Shown one piece after another: positions 5,567-14,984 of a DNA stretch of 38,120 nt. The number at the start of each line of letters is the position of its first letter. The first letter of the stretch is position 1. The stretch comes from Akkermansiaceae bacterium. Lineage in GTDB: Bacteria; Verrucomicrobiota; Verrucomicrobiia; Verrucomicrobiales; Akkermansiaceae. The DNA lies in the NCBI GenBank assembly GCA_903888515.1, contig CAISTY010000192.1:1-38120 (forward strand). Direction: 5' to 3'. The position numbers were made by a program, and so were the translations under genes. Under the pieces are notes generated by a model. It did not search any database and had not been told where the DNA came from. It saw only the letters and a program-made list of their open reading frames with translations.

Positions 5567-7810
5567 TCAATGCGACTGCAAGAGCGCATTGACATAGGCG
5601 TCGATGTTGGTCGCCTCCTCGCGATTCCAATTTTCCCTGCGTCGCCAGACGCGCTGGTAGGTTGCCTCATCCTCGGGCGTCATGCCCTCCGTCCAGAATC
5701 CCGAGTGCGGCAGGGCCAGGTCGATCCAGCAGGCGATCTTATCGAGTTCCTCCCGCGTGAGTACGACCTTCTCGTGCCCCTTCTTGAGCAGTTCGATCAA
5801 CGGGCTCCGCGACGAGCCGTGCGAGTACGGCGGGATCATCGTAGGGACCGACCAGCGGCTGATCCAGTTGAGGTAACGCGAGCGCTCGTCAACCAGATTC
5901 AGCACCTGATTGGTATCGTTGGCCGGGGGTGCCGCCCGGTCTGTCGAAATGAGCGCGTGATACGCCTGGTTCCAAGACTTCCGCGCCTGCGGATCCCAGA
6001 CCGGCGTGGCGCGCAGGTCGAGAGGCCGGTTCCCCTCGCCCCGGTGACAGGAGACGCATTTCCCATTGAGGATGGGCTGGATGATCTGCGGGAAACTGAA
6101 GCCACGGTTCGAGACATCGTAGAACGGCTGCAGCGGCCGGATGCCGGCCTTGAGGGCAAGGGCTTGCCGCTGACGGGGCGGTACTGCCGAGTTCTTGTCC
6201 TCGTGGCAGCCGATACAACTTAAAACCTCGCCGGGCATCAGCGTCGACCACGACCGCATGGTCTGCACGACATGCCCGTTGGCGTCGATGGCCTGGAAGT
6301 AGACCGGCATGCGCGCGGGAACCTCGAAGGCTGCGGAGCCGTCCTCGTAAACGGGTGTCTCGCCCAGCACGACCTTGACATCCCAAGCCGCGAGGTTGCT
6401 GATCGGCGAAGGCCCGTGCTTGCGCCCGATGTCCGTGGCCATGAAGTCCAGCGCGACGACCCGGAGTTTCTTGACCGTTCCGCGCACGACGTCCTTCAGC
6501 CCGGGCCCTTCGTAGATATCCTGAATGGTGTAGCCGCCCGTCTTTTTGCCCCAGTCGAGCGGATAGGCGACGCGCGGCGGAAGCGGCCGGGGCGACAAGG
6601 GAATCGGTTGGTTGCAGGAGATCGCGGAATCCGCGGCCAGGAGGACGCGCTCGCCTTGGCGGTTCATGAAGTACACGCCGAACCGCTTCTCGCCGCGCGG
6701 CCTGAAGGTCACGAGGTAGTGATCCTCGTCCAGCGGGTAGGGATACTGCCACTGGTCACCATCCTGCCCGTAGCAGTCGATCCGGATCGGATCGCGGGGT
6801 TTCTCCTCTGGCGCGACCAGCAGGACTCCGCTCGCCTCCTGCCGTCCGAGGGTGGGATCGATGATGGCGAGCTTGCCCTGCTGGCGCGTGTGGTGGCCGG
6901 ACAGCACGGCCAGCACACGCGTGGAGTTCGGGATGCCGCGCGCATGCAGGATGGTGGTCGGGAAATACGAGTTGTTGCCGTAAAACGCGGTCTGATGCGC
7001 GCCGTTGGGATGCATCTGGAACAGCGGCTGCGGGTAGATCTGGCCGCGGTCATTGTACTCCCAGCGCGTATAGGTGACCAAGCCATTGCCCGGGTGGACC
7101 TGCGGGTAGTTGGTGTGGACCTGGTCGAAGCCGACCCGTCGCATGTAGCGGCCGTCGCCATCCATGATGAACATGTTGCTGACGCTCACATGCCAGCAGT
7201 CCACATTCTGGAAACAGCGGGTGGAACTGAACATGATGTTCCCGTCGGGCAGATAGATGCCCTCGTAGTCCGCCACACCCTGCCCGCACGTCAGCGTCCG
7301 GACCACGCGCGTCGCGACCTCCATCTCATAGAGGTGGTAGTCGTCGCCCCGTGCCGATTTCTTCCACGCGAACAGGATGCGCTTCCCGTCGTATGACACA
7401 TCCGGATCGCGGATCACGCCGTGTTCGTCGCGCAGCAGCACCGTCTCCCGCAGGCGCAGCTCGTCGTCCAGTTCGAGCAGGCACAGGCTGGAGCCGCCCT
7501 GGAAATTGAACTCCTTCACCACGCCGCCGGGGTTGAGGACATCCTCGTCGCTCACGGCATCCGTGTAGGCATAGTGCGACCCGCCCATGTCGAAGTGCTT
7601 GGTGAAGACGATGTGCCGGAGCTTCTCGCGGAACGGTCCCAGCAGGCGAGAACGCTCGGACTCGCTTTCAAGCGCGGCGGGCGGTTTGGCGAGTACTGCC
7701 TGTGGTGCCGCGGAATCCGCGGATTGCGCGGTCGTGCAGGCGGAAAGCTGAAACAAGGCCGCGATGAGCAAGCGTGCTGCGATCTTCTCCGGTCTCATCC
7801 ACTTCGTCAT
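5567..7810 (-). CDS. HzsA-related lipoprotein with two c-type heme motifs
   Basis: The 747-residue product starts MTKWMRPEKIAARLLIAALF, followed by a lipobox QLSAC, so it is probably a lipoprotein facing the periplasm. The N-terminal two thirds is a WD40/TolB-like propeller (DPDVSYDGKRILFAWKK, LPDGNIMFSSTRC, HPGNGLVTYTRWEY). The C-terminal third has heme-attachment motifs CIGCH (about 532-536) and CVSCH (585-589), followed by PLDLRATP and KIACWIDL. This layout matches HzsA-related proteins (homologues of the hydrazine synthase alpha subunit), which are widespread in PVC bacteria without anammox metabolism. A redox or cytochrome-like role is inferred; hydrazine chemistry is not, as no other anammox gene is present. 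An alternative start is 7798; neither start has a clear Shine-Dalgarno. It lies downstream of the alpha/beta hydrolase, with a 133-nt gap. Confidence 0.8.
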   Translation of the reverse strand: MTKWMRPEKIAARLLIAALFQLSACTTAQSADSAAPQAVLAKPPAALESESERSRLLGPFREKLRHIVFTKHFDMGGSHYAYTDAVSDEDVLNPGGVVKEFNFQGGSSLCLLELDDELRLRETVLLRDEHGVIRDPDVSYDGKRILFAWKKSARGDDYHLYEMEVATRVVRTLTCGQGVADYEGIYLPDGNIMFSSTRCFQNVDCWHVSVSNMFIMDGDGRYMRRVGFDQVHTNYPQVHPGNGLVTYTRWEYNDRGQIYPQPLFQMHPNGAHQTAFYGNNSYFPTTILHARGIPNSTRVLAVLSGHHTRQQGKLAIIDPTLGRQEASGVLLVAPEEKPRDPIRIDCYGQDGDQWQYPYPLDEDHYLVTFRPRGEKRFGVYFMNRQGERVLLAADSAISCNQPIPLSPRPLPPRVAYPLDWGKKTGGYTIQDIYEGPGLKDVVRGTVKKLRVVALDFMATDIGRKHGPSPISNLAAWDVKVVLGETPVYEDGSAAFEVPARMPVYFQAIDANGHVVQTMRSWSTLMPGEVLSCIGCHEDKNSAVPPRQRQALALKAGIRPLQPFYDVSNRGFSFPQIIQPILNGKCVSCHRGEGNRPLDLRATPVWDPQARKSWNQAYHALISTDRAAPPANDTNQVLNLVDERSRYLNWISRWSVPTMIPPYSHGSSRSPLIELLKKGHEKVVLTREELDKIACWIDLALPHSGFWTEGMTPEDEATYQRVWRRRENWNREEATNIDAYVNALLQSH

Positions 7811-7943
7811 TTTTTCAATCTTATGGATTGCAGAAAATTGCTTTTGAGGGGGAGGCCGCTGAAAAAAGCCGGTGGTTGGACCGGGGAAAAGAAGTGGATC
7901 ATGGCGAAATCCATCAACGCGAGCGGATTTGAACTCACTTTTT

Positions 7944-9065
7944 TCACGGAGTCGGCATCGGCCAGTCCTTGGCGAGGCGCTCCAGAACCAGCGGCACGGC
8001 TGGCGGCACGGTGTTGCTGGACTCGAGCACGTTGCGCACCGTCGAGAGATGGGTTCCGGTAACCGTGACGAAGTCGGCGACCCCATCCAGCTTGACGGAG
8101 CTAACGGAGACGCACCCGTCCCCCACCCCGTCCGCCAGCGATTCCAGCGCCGCCCGGCAGGCCGCGAGCACCCCGCCCTTGTCCGTGTCCTGCTTCCCGG
8201 CCTCTGGCATTATTCCCCACTTCGCAAGCCCCTCTTTGGAAATCGGGCTTGCGATGCCCGCAATGAGGCTCAGCGTCACGTCTGGCGGGTGCGGGCGGGC
8301 ATTGAGCGCCTGTAGGAACGGACTCTCTGGCACCAGATCCTTTCCCGCCTCGCCCGTGCCGTCCACAAACCCGGATAAGAGGTTTCCATTGCCCTGAAAC
8401 AAGCGCACGCCCTGGTCACGGAGTTCCACGGCAAACCGGGCGTGCGCCAGGGGCGAGCCGTGGTTCGGTGTGCACAGCATGATCAGATGCCTGACCGCCG
8501 GGACCTGGTCTTTTTGGACGCTCCCGGCATAGTCCATCTCCGGATTCGTCAGCATCTCGCGGCTGACCAGCCCGCCCATGCTGTGTGCCACGATCACGAG
8601 CGCCGTGGCGCCGCGCGCGCGGAGTTCGCACAGCGAATGCAACAGGTAGGCGGCGGACGGCCTGATCGGCTGGTCGTTAGGGTAGCGGAACTCGCATACC
8701 GCATACCCCGCCTGCGCCACCGCCGGTGCCATGTTCATCCACAATTTCCCCGGTTCATCGATCCCATGCACCAGTACCACCACGCGTTTCGGGAGTTGCT
8801 CCTGCAATCCGCCCCAACCTCCGTCCCGGTATTGGTGCCAACCGAATTCAGCAAGCGCCTTGGTGTAGGTCTCGGGAAACATCTTCTTCAGCCGCGCCTG
8901 CGCCGCAGTCACCGGCACGGGCGCAGCACCTGCCGCGCCCGCAGTCTCATCCGCCACCATCCGCACCATGGCGAACCCCGCGAGCCATGACAACCCACAG
9001 AGCCATATCCCGCGCCGGATGAGACGGGAAATGCCGGACTGGCCCACCCCTGTTGGATCATTCAT
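7944..9065 (-). CDS. Membrane-anchored alpha/beta hydrolase (lipase/esterase-like)
   Basis: The 373-residue product carries VVVLVHGIDEPG (oxyanion-hole HG, residues 100-101) and the nucleophile elbow VIVAHSMGGLVSREML, with the catalytic serine at about 162. The last His is probably in TVTGTHLSTVRNVL near the end. The segment IWLCGLSWLAGFAMVRMVA (about 20-38), behind basic residues, is a signal anchor, so the enzyme is exported or tethered to the membrane. The ATG at 9065 is preferred over 9128 because it places this segment near the N-terminus. The PGAP1/lipase-like fold suggests an esterase, lipase or acyltransferase; the substrate is unknown. The HzsA-related gene follows on the same strand. 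Confidence 0.75.
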   Translation of the reverse strand: MNDPTGVGQSGISRLIRRGIWLCGLSWLAGFAMVRMVADETAGAAGAAPVPVTAAQARLKKMFPETYTKALAEFGWHQYRDGGWGGLQEQLPKRVVVLVHGIDEPGKLWMNMAPAVAQAGYAVCEFRYPNDQPIRPSAAYLLHSLCELRARGATALVIVAHSMGGLVSREMLTNPEMDYAGSVQKDQVPAVRHLIMLCTPNHGSPLAHARFAVELRDQGVRLFQGNGNLLSGFVDGTGEAGKDLVPESPFLQALNARPHPPDVTLSLIAGIASPISKEGLAKWGIMPEAGKQDTDKGGVLAACRAALESLADGVGDGCVSVSSVKLDGVADFVTVTGTHLSTVRNVLESSNTVPPAVPLVLERLAKDWPMPTP

Positions 9066-9254
9066 GTAGGGCGTGACTTCTACGCCGCCAGGCCCGCTCG
9101 TCAAGATCTTTGCACAGCGCTTTGCCAAACTTCACGGTTCCTGATCCCGACTGAAAATGATTTGGCACTTCAAGGAGCTGGATTGCTGAAAACCGCGCAT
9201 ATTCTGCCGTTAGGTTGTTGGGTGTTGACGGGATGGTCCCGGCATGCATCATTC

Positions 9255-9269
9255 CCGCCCGCCGGGCGG
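9255..9269. other. GC-rich stem-loop in the gapA leader
   Basis: CCGCCC (9255-9260) and GGGCGG (9264-9269) form a perfect 6-bp stem with a 3-nt loop, 33 nt before the gapA start. It is followed by A residues, not T, so it is not a plus-strand terminator. A role in leader folding is only possible. Confidence 0.4.
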
Positions 9270-9292
9270 AAAAACCGTTCCGGTGATTCTAA

Positions 9293-10348
<1,056 letters not shown>

Positions 10349-10716
10349 CCGTATCGCACGGGCAGGGACCGGCAGTCCGGCATGTTTTTGATGTTCGTCG
10401 TTGGCGGTGCCGCGTCTTGCGCGCACCGACGATGTCGTGGCTTTCATGGAAAGAATGAAAGATCGCGCGCAAACAAGCGTTAAGGCATATTGAATGTGCG
10501 ATCCGCGCGTGCCATCCGACCCGGCGGGAGCGGTGATCACTGCCGATTTCAAGTCCAGTAGCAAGGCCCGGTCCTAACATGAATCAATTTCTCATGAGCA
10601 CCAACCCCAACAGAAAATTCCCGGAGACCCTTGTTTCCAACCATGTCCATATGCGTCTGCGGTCATGGGATGTATCATTTCTGGAAAGAACCTTCCCGGC
10701 AGGAGGAGAACACACG
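10349..10716. other. Intergenic region between gapA and the PQQ-like gene
   Basis: Nothing coding was supported here. An upstream in-frame ATG at 10579 would extend the next gene by 46 residues, but the added residues do not look like a signal peptide, and a strong AGGAGGAG Shine-Dalgarno lies just before 10717. No clear terminator hairpin with a T-tract was seen after gapA. Confidence 0.6.
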
Positions 10717-12003
10717 ATGATCGGAAAATGGCTTCGCGTCATGAGTTGTGTGTGCTTGGGCATGGTGACTGTCGGTTGGCCTCGTGCGGCGGCTGCGCAA
10801 GAACCGCTACCATCACTGTGTCGCTCTGCATCCCCGGACTGGCCGCAATGGCGCGGTCCGCACCGGGACGGGATTTCCGCGGAAACCGGGTTGTTGCAAT
10901 CCTGGCCTGCGGAAGGGCCCAAGCTGTTATGGAAAGTCTCCGGCATCGGCCACGGCTACTCGTCCCCGATCATCGTGGCGAACGGAGTTTACATTACCGG
11001 CGACGCGGAACAGGAACTCGTCATCAGCGCGTTCACGCTCGATGGCCAGCCGCGTTGGAAAACCACCAACGGCGAACCCTGGAAAACGCCGTTCCCCGGC
11101 ACCCGGTCGTCCTGCACTTTCGACGACGGCAAAATCTATCACATGAATGCCCATGGCAATCTGGTGTGTTTGGATGCGGTGACGGGCAAACCAGCATGGA
11201 CCGTGAATCTACTTGCGCGGTATGAAGCGCAAAACATCATGTGGGGCATCAGCGAGTCCGTGCTGGTGCATGGGGATCGCGTGTTTGCGACACCGGCAGG
11301 GGCCAAGGGCCTGATGGTGGCTCTCGACAAGCGGACCGGCGCACCTGTTTGGGCTACACCGGCACTCGATGGCGAGAAAGCTTCCTATGCCTCGCCTATC
11401 CTCATCCAAGCGGGCCAGCGCAAACTGCTGGTCAATAGCTGTACCAAGTACGCGTTTGCCGTGGACTCCGAGACCGGCGGTCTGGTTTGGAAACTGCCGC
11501 AAGTGGATCCCAAAAATTCAGTCTCCACCACTCCGGTGCTGTCCGGCCGCTTGTTGCTGATTACCAATGCCAGCCGCGAATACGGCGCCCTATTCGGCGT
11601 CCAGTTAGGTGACGGCGCGGCGTCACAACTGTGGTCCCGCGAACTGAAGATCACACATGGTGGGACGGTCTGCGTGGACGGCCGGCTCTATGGATCCAGC
11701 AGTCGCGGTGACATGCCCGGTTGGGTCAAGATCGACGTGGAGACCGGCAAGCCGACGCTGGTGAAACCGGCGGGCGAATTATCCGACGGCTCGATGATCG
11801 TCGCCGATGGCCGGTTCTACTGTTTGACCGTACAGGGCCTGATGACGCTGCAAGAATCGACGGCATCCGGGTTCCGCACCACGGGCACCTTCCGGCTGAC
11901 GGAAAAGCCAGTTAAAGACGCTTGGGCTCATCCGGTTCTATGCCAAGGCAGGTTGTTCCTGCGCTATCAGGATGTGCTGTACTGCTACGACGTCAGGCGA
12001 TAA
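10717..12003 (+). CDS. Secreted PQQ-like beta-propeller repeat protein
   Basis: The 428-residue product has a signal peptide (MIGKWLRVMSCVCLGMVTVG then WPRAAAAQ) and the mature N-terminal motif DWPQWRGPHRDGISAETGLL, characteristic of the outer-membrane/periplasmic PQQ-like propeller proteins of Planctomycetota and Verrucomicrobiota. Propeller blades repeat as LVCLDAVTGKPAWTV, LMVALDKRTGAPVWAT, AFAVDSETGGLVWKL and WVKIDVETGKPTLV. No PQQ dehydrogenase catalytic residues are evident, so it is probably a scaffold or binding protein rather than an alcohol dehydrogenase. The start is fixed by AGGAGGAG at 10700-10707, one of the few strong ribosome-binding sites in the window. It converges on rpmJ, with only 8 nt between the stops. 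Confidence 0.85.
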   Translation: MIGKWLRVMSCVCLGMVTVGWPRAAAAQEPLPSLCRSASPDWPQWRGPHRDGISAETGLLQSWPAEGPKLLWKVSGIGHGYSSPIIVANGVYITGDAEQELVISAFTLDGQPRWKTTNGEPWKTPFPGTRSSCTFDDGKIYHMNAHGNLVCLDAVTGKPAWTVNLLARYEAQNIMWGISESVLVHGDRVFATPAGAKGLMVALDKRTGAPVWATPALDGEKASYASPILIQAGQRKLLVNSCTKYAFAVDSETGGLVWKLPQVDPKNSVSTTPVLSGRLLLITNASREYGALFGVQLGDGAASQLWSRELKITHGGTVCVDGRLYGSSSRGDMPGWVKIDVETGKPTLVKPAGELSDGSMIVADGRFYCLTVQGLMTLQESTASGFRTTGTFRLTEKPVKDAWAHPVLCQGRLFLRYQDVLYCYDVRR

Positions 12004-12011
12004 CAGACAGT

Positions 12012-12173
12012 TCAGAGGCCCTTTTTCGAGAGGCGGGTGCCGAGCGTCGCGCCTTGGCGGGCCTTGAATTTCGGGTTGGACTTGCAGATCACGTAAACCG
12101 TTCCTTTGCGTTTCACAACTTGGCAATCCGCGTGACGGCGCTTGGCGGAAGCGAGGGAAGATAGGACTTTCAT
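12012..12173 (-). CDS. rpmJ: Ribosomal protein L36 (zinc-free, YkgO-like type)
   Basis: The 53-residue product [20 protein letters not shown], then [21 protein letters not shown], is ribosomal protein L36 of the large subunit. The canonical zinc-ribbon form has CxxC near residue 11 and a later Cys/His pair. Here only single cysteines remain (DCQ, VICKSN), so this is the C-minus type, like E. coli YkgO, which cannot bind zinc. It stands alone, away from any ribosomal operon. A 13-residue extension after KARQG ([12 protein letters not shown]) is unusual for a normally 37-46 residue protein. A further upstream ATG at 12206 exists, but family alignment fixes the start at 12173. Confidence 0.93.
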   Translation of the reverse strand: MKVLSSLASAKRRHADCQVVKRKGTVYVICKSNPKFKARQGATLGTRLSKKGL

Positions 12174-12514
12174 GGTGAAAAATGGTGGGAACTGGATCGG
12201 TCGCAAGTGTCAACCGGGGGCGCGAAAACTAGCGGCCACCACCGGCTTGTAAAGCCATTTTTCGCCTCATGGCACATTTTTCGCCGCCGCCCACCCATTG
12301 GCCGGCCGGCACACGGGCTTTCCCTTGTGCGGCAACCGTGCAAAAGGCATTTCCAGGCCGACCGCCCTGTAGGGGGAATGGTGACGGCATTATCAGCAAT
12401 CCCGCGCTAGACCTGCCGTGGATGCCTGCTAGAAAATCCTGCACAGCGTGATTGTCTTTACCCATTCTAGCAGATTGCGCGGATTGTCTAACAAATCCAA
12501 CCTCGCCATCCATC
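12174..12514. other. Divergent intergenic region with a 9-bp inverted repeat
   Basis: This region separates rpmJ (minus) from the metallophosphoesterase (plus). It holds CTGCTAGAA at 12426-12434 and its exact complement TTCTAGCAG at 12465-12473, 30 bases apart and about 40 bases before the phosphoesterase start. It could be an operator or a weak stem-loop. No gene was supported. Confidence 0.4.
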
Positions 12515-14695
12515 ATGCACACATCACGCCCGCGCTCCGATTCTTCCTCTGGCGGTTCATTGACATCCGCCCGTCACCGCCATGCTCCGGCCATTCGCTG
12601 GCTGCTGCCCATGCTCATCCCCGTGCTGGCCGCCGCGCAGACCCCGCCGAGGGAGTCCGGGAGGAACACGCCGCCCACCTATCCGATCGACCCGGAAGTG
12701 CGCACCACCCTTGAGGAGATGGTGGTAACCATAGCCCTGCCAGTGCCCGCGACGCCGTTGGTGCCGCGCCAGGTGGCCCAATACGCCGCCAATGGCTATG
12801 GCGTCTGGAATTGGAGCACCCCTGGATTATCCTTCCTCAAACCCGACCTGCAGACCGACAACGTGCCGTCAGGGCCATCGGTGGCCGATCCGGCGGCCGC
12901 GACCCTGGTGTCGTTTTTCACCATCAGCGACGTCCATATCACCGACAAGGAATCTCCCACCCAATTGCTCTATCTGGCGGAAAATTACCCGGACCCCATG
13001 ACCCCGGCCCCGAACCCAGGACCCTCCGGAAATTCCTCGTGCTATTCGGGGGTGATGCTCTCGACCACCCACGTCCTGGACGCGGCCGTCCAGACCATCA
13101 ATGCCATCCACCAAACGGCGCCGTTTGACTGCGGCATCGCTCTGGGCGATGCGGCCAACAGCACGCAATACAACGAACTCCGGTGGTATATCGATGTGCT
13201 CGACGGCCAGTGGATCACCCCGAGTTCCGGCAAACATCTCGGTGCCACCACCACTGAGTATCAAAAACCCTACCAAGCCGCCGGTCTCGACAAGTCGATT
13301 CCCTGGTATCAGGCCATCGGCAACCACGATCAATTTTGGCTGGGTTCCTCCAAAGTCACCCCTGCCCTCCGCAAAACCTATGTTGGATCCGACATTCTAA
13401 ACATCGGTCCATTCCCCTCCGGCCCACCTGATTTCAATACGATCCTGAACACCCGCGGATTCTATATGGGTGTCATCAATGGTCTGACAGAATTCGGGGA
13501 GATCATCGGCGACGGACCCACCGCATCCTGGGACTCACCCCCACAGATTGTCGCCGACCCGCAGCGGCGCTCGCTCCTGATGAAGGAGTGGATGGATGAA
13601 TTCCGGAAAACCACCTCGAATCCATTGGGTCACGGATTCACCAAGCAAATGATCCAGGAGGAATTCGCCTGCTATCACTTCTATCCCAAGGCGGATGTTC
13701 CGCTCAAGGTCATCGTGTTTGACGATACCGACAAGTTGGGCTGCGGTGCCGCAGCCGAGCTCGACGCGAAACGCTACAACTGGCTAGTCAAGGAACTCGA
13801 TGCGGGGGAGAAGGCGGGCGAACTCATGGTGGTCTGCTCGCACATCCCGATCCGGCCCTATGCCCAGAATCCGTCGCCTGCCAGCAATACGCTTTATCCA
13901 AAATGGTCCTTGTTCTCACCGATCCCCCCGATCTCACCGATCTCCGAAGACACCTTGCTCGACAAACTGCATACTTACAAAAACCTCATTCTGTGGGTCG
14001 CGGGACACGTGCACCGCAACGCCATCACCCCGCAACCGGCCAAGAGTGGCGATCCGCAATACGGGTTCTGGGAAGTGGAAACTCCTTCGCTGCGGGATTT
14101 CCCACAGCAATTCCGCCGCTTCAACATCGTCCGCAATTCCGACAACACGATCTCCATCTTTGCGCTTGATGTGGATACCGCAGTGGCAGAACCGCTGGCC
14201 GGCCAGACGCCCTCGCCTGCGTGGACCTCACGCTCGTATGCGATCGCGGCCCAGGAGATCTATGGGGAAGCCATCAATCAGGCACCCCACATCGATGCGC
14301 GTTCCGGGGTGTATAACGCGGAGTTGGTCAAACAGTTGAGTCCTGCCATGGCGGCCAAGATCGCGCTGGTCTCACCGGTGGTGAGTTCCTTCAACATCAG
14401 GATCAAGACCTCCGCAGCCGACAGCACCGTGGTCACTTTGGAAAACACCATCACCGGCACCACTCCCACGCATTACATGGCCAGCGAATCCTCCGCTTTC
14501 AGTGATGCCGAGTGGCTCCCCTACTCAAAATCCCCTGACTTTTCCGTGAGCACCCACACCGGCAAGAAAACCCTTTACTTCAAAGTGAAAGACGGCTCGG
14601 GCAGGGAATCCGCCGTGGTCCACAAACAGGTCGTTTTCAGCAAAGGCCGGATCATCCGTTCTAGCAAAAACGATTTCGGGAAACGCGGGTGGTAG
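12515..14695 (+). CDS. Secreted metallophosphoesterase, RPA4764 (TIGR03768) type
   Basis: The 726-residue protein has calcineurin-like phosphoesterase motifs in order: SDVHITD (metal ligands D139, H141), CGIALGDAANS, AIGNHDQFW, MVVCSHIPIRPY and LWVAGHVHRN. The long inserts, including the QLLYLAENYPDP segment after motif I and the DDTDKLGCGAAAELDAKRYN segment, match TIGR03768 metallophosphoesterases better than ordinary phosphatases; this is from memory of the family. The N-terminus has a basic stretch and a hydrophobic segment (WLLPMLIPVLAAAQ), so it is probably exported. The C-terminal 110 residues look like an Ig-like or chitobiase-like beta domain (TVVTLENTITGTTPTHYMAS). The start at 12515 is chosen over the TTG at 12452 because of the signal peptide. 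Substrate unknown. Confidence 0.8.
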   Translation: MHTSRPRSDSSSGGSLTSARHRHAPAIRWLLPMLIPVLAAAQTPPRESGRNTPPTYPIDPEVRTTLEEMVVTIALPVPATPLVPRQVAQYAANGYGVWNWSTPGLSFLKPDLQTDNVPSGPSVADPAAATLVSFFTISDVHITDKESPTQLLYLAENYPDPMTPAPNPGPSGNSSCYSGVMLSTTHVLDAAVQTINAIHQTAPFDCGIALGDAANSTQYNELRWYIDVLDGQWITPSSGKHLGATTTEYQKPYQAAGLDKSIPWYQAIGNHDQFWLGSSKVTPALRKTYVGSDILNIGPFPSGPPDFNTILNTRGFYMGVINGLTEFGEIIGDGPTASWDSPPQIVADPQRRSLLMKEWMDEFRKTTSNPLGHGFTKQMIQEEFACYHFYPKADVPLKVIVFDDTDKLGCGAAAELDAKRYNWLVKELDAGEKAGELMVVCSHIPIRPYAQNPSPASNTLYPKWSLFSPIPPISPISEDTLLDKLHTYKNLILWVAGHVHRNAITPQPAKSGDPQYGFWEVETPSLRDFPQQFRRFNIVRNSDNTISIFALDVDTAVAEPLAGQTPSPAWTSRSYAIAAQEIYGEAINQAPHIDARSGVYNAELVKQLSPAMAAKIALVSPVVSSFNIRIKTSAADSTVVTLENTITGTTPTHYMASESSAFSDAEWLPYSKSPDFSVSTHTGKKTLYFKVKDGSGRESAVVHKQVVFSKGRIIRSSKNDFGKRGW

Positions 14696-14984
14696 GCTCC
14701 GCACGATGGGGTGTGTGCCCAGCGCTTGCAGCGGCGGTGAGCCTCGCCACATGCAATCTGTTAGGGTGCAAAGCACGGTGGAGACGGCAATGCTGTCGTT
14801 GAAACGATGGCGCGACCAGCCGATCCCCAGGAACCAGTTTCCCTGCAAGCACGGCCCCTGCATTCGGATCGGCGGCCCCCCAATCACCCGCTGCCTCCCG
14901 CTCGCCCGTCACGGAGCCGCCGCGATCTAACATTTTCCCGCGCGGCTGAGCGAGACGGGGAGGAGCCATGCGGACGTTTCCGGG

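Noticed and set aside
6272..7396. 374-codon plus-strand frame
   Set aside because: It is antisense to the HzsA-related gene, which carries CxxCH motifs and a lipobox.
5567..7810. True hydrazine synthase subunit
   Set aside because: No HzsB/C, hydrazine dehydrogenase or other anammox gene is present, and homologues of this layout are common in non-anammox PVC bacteria.
9255..9269. Rho-independent terminator before gapA
   Set aside because: The hairpin is followed by A residues on the plus strand and lies far upstream of the minus-strand gene's start, so it fits neither direction.
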